The notes beneath the pieces were generated by a model, which was not told the DNA's origin, did no database searches, and saw only the letters and a list, made by a program, of their open reading frames with translations. A program made the position numbers and the translations under genes. A stretch of DNA of 10,426 nt from an uncultured Flavobacterium sp. (GTDB lineage Bacteria > Bacteroidota > Bacteroidia > Flavobacteriales > Flavobacteriaceae). Of the stretch, positions 7,080 to 10,426 are shown in pieces (within the stretch, counting starts at the first letter, position 1; each line of letters opens with the position of its first letter). Location of the stretch: contig NZ_CAMLIX010000179.1 in the NCBI RefSeq assembly GCF_946479975.1, positions 1-10,426 of the forward strand. The letters run 5' to 3'.

Positions 7080-10000
7080 TTAGAAATTAACATTTACACC
7101 AAAAACCAAACTTGGAGATATGAAACCACCTAACATGTATTTGGCATCTCTGCTTTTTGCAAAAGTATATACGTTTTCTGCATTCAGATTAAAACGTACT
7201 CCGTCAAGTTTTACTTTTTTAATTATTGCGCTTGGCATTTGGTACGCTAACGAAACGTTACTTAATCTCACATTTGATGCATCCAAAATATTGATATCTG
7301 CATACGAGTAAATAGTGCGAGAATCTGAATTAAAGTCAGCTTCATATTCGTAAACTGCTCTTGGAATATTTGTAAAAGCTTCGTCTCCAGGCTTCATCCA
7401 ACGATCTGCAATATGATTGTTAACAACAGTAATATCTGTTACATAACCTCCCATTGCGCCATTATAATTGTTAGACAACATTGGCAAGAATGTATTTCTT
7501 ACTTTATGTCCTAACTCATAAATGAAAAGTGCCGAAAGGGAGAAGTTTTTATAATTTACAGAAGTATGGAAAGACCCGCTATGCATAGGAACCGTTGAAC
7601 CATAATCTTTAATGGCGTCTAATTGTCCTGGATTATATTTTACTGCTGTACCCGTAGCATCATAAACCTGCGGAATTCCTGCATTGCTTAAACCAGCAAA
7701 TTGATAACCATAAATAGAATTAAAGTTGGTACCTACTCTAGGAAAAGCTTGCGAATAATCTAATTGTAAATAATAAACTGGAGCTTTTACATTTACATAA
7801 TCTACTGTGTTTTTATTGTAAGCATATAAAACGGCTGCGTCCCAAGAGAATGTTGGTGTTTTTACAATAGTTCCTCTTAAAGAAACCTCGATACCTTTAT
7901 TGGTCATTTCTCCGTTATTGATTGTATAAGTCGAATAACCCCATCCTTCTGTTGGAACTCCTTGGGTGTTGGCCAATAAATTTTCTCCTTTTTTATTGTA
8001 GAAATCTAAAGTTCCGCTTAATCTGCTTTTAAAGAATGAAAAATCTAAACCAACATTTGTTGTTGTTGTTTTTTCCCAAGATAATTCTGGATTTGGTCTT
8101 TTAAGTACCGTTCCTTGATTTCCTCCAACATTTGAGTTAGAATTGTAATAAGCCGTTAAATACGGTGCTGAATCTTTAGCGATATTTCCTCCAATACCAT
8201 AAGAAGCACGAAGTTTAAGAGCATCTAGCCAATCAACAGCAAAAAATGATTCTTTATCAATATTCCAGGCAGCTCCTGTAGACCAGGTTGGTTTGTTTTG
8301 AAATTCACTGTCTGTTCCCCAAAGGTTAGAGCGATCCCAACGAATACTTCCAGAAAGCGTGTATCTTCTGTCGTAAGTATAACCTCCTGTTCCATAAACA
8401 GAAACATAACGGTTTTGTAATTCTTTCTCTAATGAAAATTCATCTTGCGCCATATAGCCGTTCAAAACACTTCCATATACTTGTAATAAACTGGCTTGAT
8501 TAATTGGTGCAAAACCTAAAGTTTGTGCATCATAACCATATCTTGTATTATTTGAATACTCTTGTTTTGCATGACGGATTTCCATACCTGCAATGGCAGA
8601 AAAATCATGCTTTTGAGCAAAAGTCTGATTGAAGTTTAACTGCTGACGGAAATTGTAAGCATTAGAATACTGATTCGTTTCTTTGATAATATCTCCGTAA
8701 GGTAAATTGTAAACTGCTTTGTTATTTGCAAGTGTTACCATACCGTTTACTTTACTTCTTACGTAATAAGAATCCTTTCCAAATAACTGACTAGCGCGAT
8801 CTGAACCAAATTCGTATTGGAACATAGCATTATATGTAAAGGCATTACTAAATTTTACATTAAACTTAGCGTACGTTCTGTTTAAGAAGTTTTTGTTTTC
8901 AACTAAATTTCTTCCAAACTCGTCCATTGGTGTAATGTTCATATTGTAAAGTCCGTAATTCTTGATAGAATTAAGTGTAAAAGTATTGTAACGAGATTCT
9001 GCTGTTGAAACAAAATTAGTTCCGTCATTATTTACCAACTGATTGTACGGCTGCCATTTGTAACCTGGACCTAAAGCTTGATAACTTTGTGTATCTCCTT
9101 TTGCAAAATTGGTATAAGAACCTAAATCCAAAGAAAGCCAGCTGTTAATTTGAGTAGAGTTTTTTAAGTTAATACCGATATTTTCATTTTCAGAAAACCT
9201 ATCTTCAAGTTGATTGTTTTTGTAAGTCAAAGAAGCAGTAAAATTATTATTCTCTGTAGCTTTTCCTAAACTAAGATTATGCTGCATAAAATACTGATCG
9301 CGTTTTGCATATCTTGCAATGTCGTCGTAGTATTTATAACCTTGAGAACCCAATTGGTTCAAACGATTATTCATATCTGCCATTGACGTTTTTCCTGCAT
9401 AACCATTTAAAATTGTCTGCATTCCTAAACTTGTAAAAACTGCATTGTTCAATAATGATTGAGCATAAGTTGCTGCGTTAGCCGTTTTCAAATTCGGATT
9501 TCCGTCTGCCCATCCTTTTTCTAAACCAATAATATCACCAGAATCAGTTAGGTTTCCAGTATAATTTCTGTATGGAGTAACCGTTAAATTACTAGAAAAT
9601 GAAATATTAGTTTTCCCTGCTTTTGCTTTTTTAGTTGTAATAACCACAACTCCATTTGCCGCACGAGCACCATAAATAGACGATGCAGCAGCATCTTTTA
9701 AAACTGTGATAGTTTCAATATCTTCTAAGTTTAAACTCGGAAGATTTTCTTGTATAGTAGCGAAAGGAGTTAGTCTTGTATTTTCAATAGGAAATCCATC
9801 TACAACATATAAAGGAGCTGTAACTCCATTCATAGTCGTTGTACCACGAATTTTTCCATTTTGATATCCAACAATACGTCCTTCTAAAATTTTATCTAAA
9901 CCGCTTAAACGTTGTTCTTTAAAATCGGCTGTTTTTAAATTAGAAAAAGATCCTGTTGCTTTTTCTGCAGTAATGTCTTGATAACCTGTTTTCAAGACAA

Positions 10001-10426
10001 TTCCTTCTAATTCTAAAACATCTTCTTTTAAAACAACATTTATAGTGCTTCTTCCTTCAACTTTTATTTCTTGTCTTACATATCCTAAATAAGCAAAAGC
10101 TAAAGTTGTCTGGCTGCTTACAGCAATTATCTGATATTCACCATTAAAATCAGTGTTTACGCCTCTTCCTGAACCATTATCAGAAATTGCTGCACCTACT
10201 AAAGGCATTCCTTTTTCGTCGGTTACTCTACCTTTTACGATAAAATCTGCGATAGCTTTTTTCTCCTCAGCGTTGTTGGTTGAGATTTTTTTAGGCATCA
10301 AAACAATATGGTTTCCAGACACTTTAAAATCGGTGCTGGTACTATTAAAAATTTTATTTAAAATTTCTTCAATTGAAGTTTCATTTGCATTTATGTCGAT
10401 TACTCTGTTTAAATCAACAGATCTTA
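7080..10426 (-). CDS. SusC/RagA-family TonB-dependent outer membrane receptor with STN domain (5' end missing)
   Basis: Outer membrane beta-barrel that imports a ligand with its SusD partner, powered by TonB. The frame is open to the right edge, so the start and signal peptide lie outside; 1114 residues are visible. The GTG at 10320-10322 is internal, because upstream codons (about 10323-10426) encode the end of an STN domain, including IDINANETSIEEILNKIF. Next come a carboxypeptidase-regulatory-like domain (about 10238-10026, VKGRVTDEKGMPLVGAA), a probable TonB-box region (LEGIVLKTGY, near 10010), and a plug with YVVDGFPIEN and the SusC signature LEDIETITVLKDAAASSIYG (about 9730-9630). The rest is barrel, ending in an aromatic residue (VFGVNVNF), as is usual for outer membrane proteins. 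It stops 17 bases before the susD-like start, which indicates co-transcription. STN-bearing receptors of this family often signal to FecR/FecI-type regulators. The ligand cannot be read from sequence. Family assignment is very secure. Confidence 0.97.
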   Translation of the reverse strand, partial: RSVDLNRVIDINANETSIEEILNKIFNSTSTDFKVSGNHIVLMPKKISTNNAEEKKAIADFIVKGRVTDEKGMPLVGAAISDNGSGRGVNTDFNGEYQIIAVSSQTTLAFAYLGYVRQEIKVEGRSTINVVLKEDVLELEGIVLKTGYQDITAEKATGSFSNLKTADFKEQRLSGLDKILEGRIVGYQNGKIRGTTTMNGVTAPLYVVDGFPIENTRLTPFATIQENLPSLNLEDIETITVLKDAAASSIYGARAANGVVVITTKKAKAGKTNISFSSNLTVTPYRNYTGNLTDSGDIIGLEKGWADGNPNLKTANAATYAQSLLNNAVFTSLGMQTILNGYAGKTSMADMNNRLNQLGSQGYKYYDDIARYAKRDQYFMQHNLSLGKATENNNFTASLTYKNNQLEDRFSENENIGINLKNSTQINSWLSLDLGSYTNFAKGDTQSYQALGPGYKWQPYNQLVNNDGTNFVSTAESRYNTFTLNSIKNYGLYNMNITPMDEFGRNLVENKNFLNRTYAKFNVKFSNAFTYNAMFQYEFGSDRASQLFGKDSYYVRSKVNGMVTLANNKAVYNLPYGDIIKETNQYSNAYNFRQQLNFNQTFAQKHDFSAIAGMEIRHAKQEYSNNTRYGYDAQTLGFAPINQASLLQVYGSVLNGYMAQDEFSLEKELQNRYVSVYGTGGYTYDRRYTLSGSIRWDRSNLWGTDSEFQNKPTWSTGAAWNIDKESFFAVDWLDALKLRASYGIGGNIAKDSAPYLTAYYNSNSNVGGNQGTVLKRPNPELSWEKTTTTNVGLDFSFFKSRLSGTLDFYNKKGENLLANTQGVPTEGWGYSTYTINNGEMTNKGIEVSLRGTIVKTPTFSWDAAVLYAYNKNTVDYVNVKAPVYYLQLDYSQAFPRVGTNFNSIYGYQFAGLSNAGIPQVYDATGTAVKYNPGQLDAIKDYGSTVPMHSGSFHTSVNYKNFSLSALFIYELGHKVRNTFLPMLSNNYNGAMGGYVTDITVVNNHIADRWMKPGDEAFTNIPRAVYEYEADFNSDSRTIYSYADINILDASNVRLSNVSLAYQMPSAIIKKVKLDGVRFNLNAENVYTFAKSRDAKYMLGGFISPSLVFGVNVNF

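Noticed and set aside
10320..10322. GTG as the start of the SusC-like receptor
   Set aside because: Upstream codons stay open to the window edge and encode STN-domain sequence, and a start here would leave no signal peptide.
238..10426. Polysaccharide utilisation locus
   Set aside because: SusC/SusD are present, but there is no glycoside hydrolase, lyase, esterase or sulfatase; the companions are thioredoxins and a peptidase.

Overview
The window looks like chromosomal DNA of a Bacteroidota species, most likely a Flavobacterium or close relative. The evidence is the AT-rich composition, the SusC/SusD pair, two DUF4369-thioredoxin proteins, and A-rich leaders without Shine-Dalgarno sequences. 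All five genes lie on the minus strand, so transcription runs from the right edge to the left.

In transcription order: a SusC/RagA-type TonB-dependent receptor with an N-terminal STN domain, cut by the right edge (7080-10426); a SusD/RagB lipoprotein (5656-7062); a terminator-like hairpin (5611-5648); a secreted TlpA-like protein (4393-5592); a repeat block (4273-4389); a second TlpA-like protein that is a predicted lipoprotein (3100-4233); a perfect 20-bp hairpin (3039-3083); and a two-domain M16 metallopeptidase (238-3003, with the start moved downstream of the longest possible one). The left 237 bases are non-coding. They hold a CAGTCG tandem array, a nested palindrome and an array of ACTG units that runs into the peptidase stop codon.

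The genes suggest an envelope import-and-processing pathway. SusC/SusD would capture and import a ligand energised by TonB, the two thioredoxin-like proteins would act on disulfides in the periplasm, and the M16 peptidase would cut an imported peptide or small protein. No glycosidase, lyase or sulfatase is present, so a classical polysaccharide utilisation locus is not supported within these limits. The STN domain suggests the receptor may also signal to a sigma/anti-sigma pair, whose genes would lie outside the window.

The least expected feature is a family of intergenic repeats. Each of the three gene 3' ends at 238, 3100 and 4393 is followed by a block with CAGT units on the left and ACTG units on the right (plus-strand view). 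All three blocks can fold into hairpins and none has a clear U-tract.
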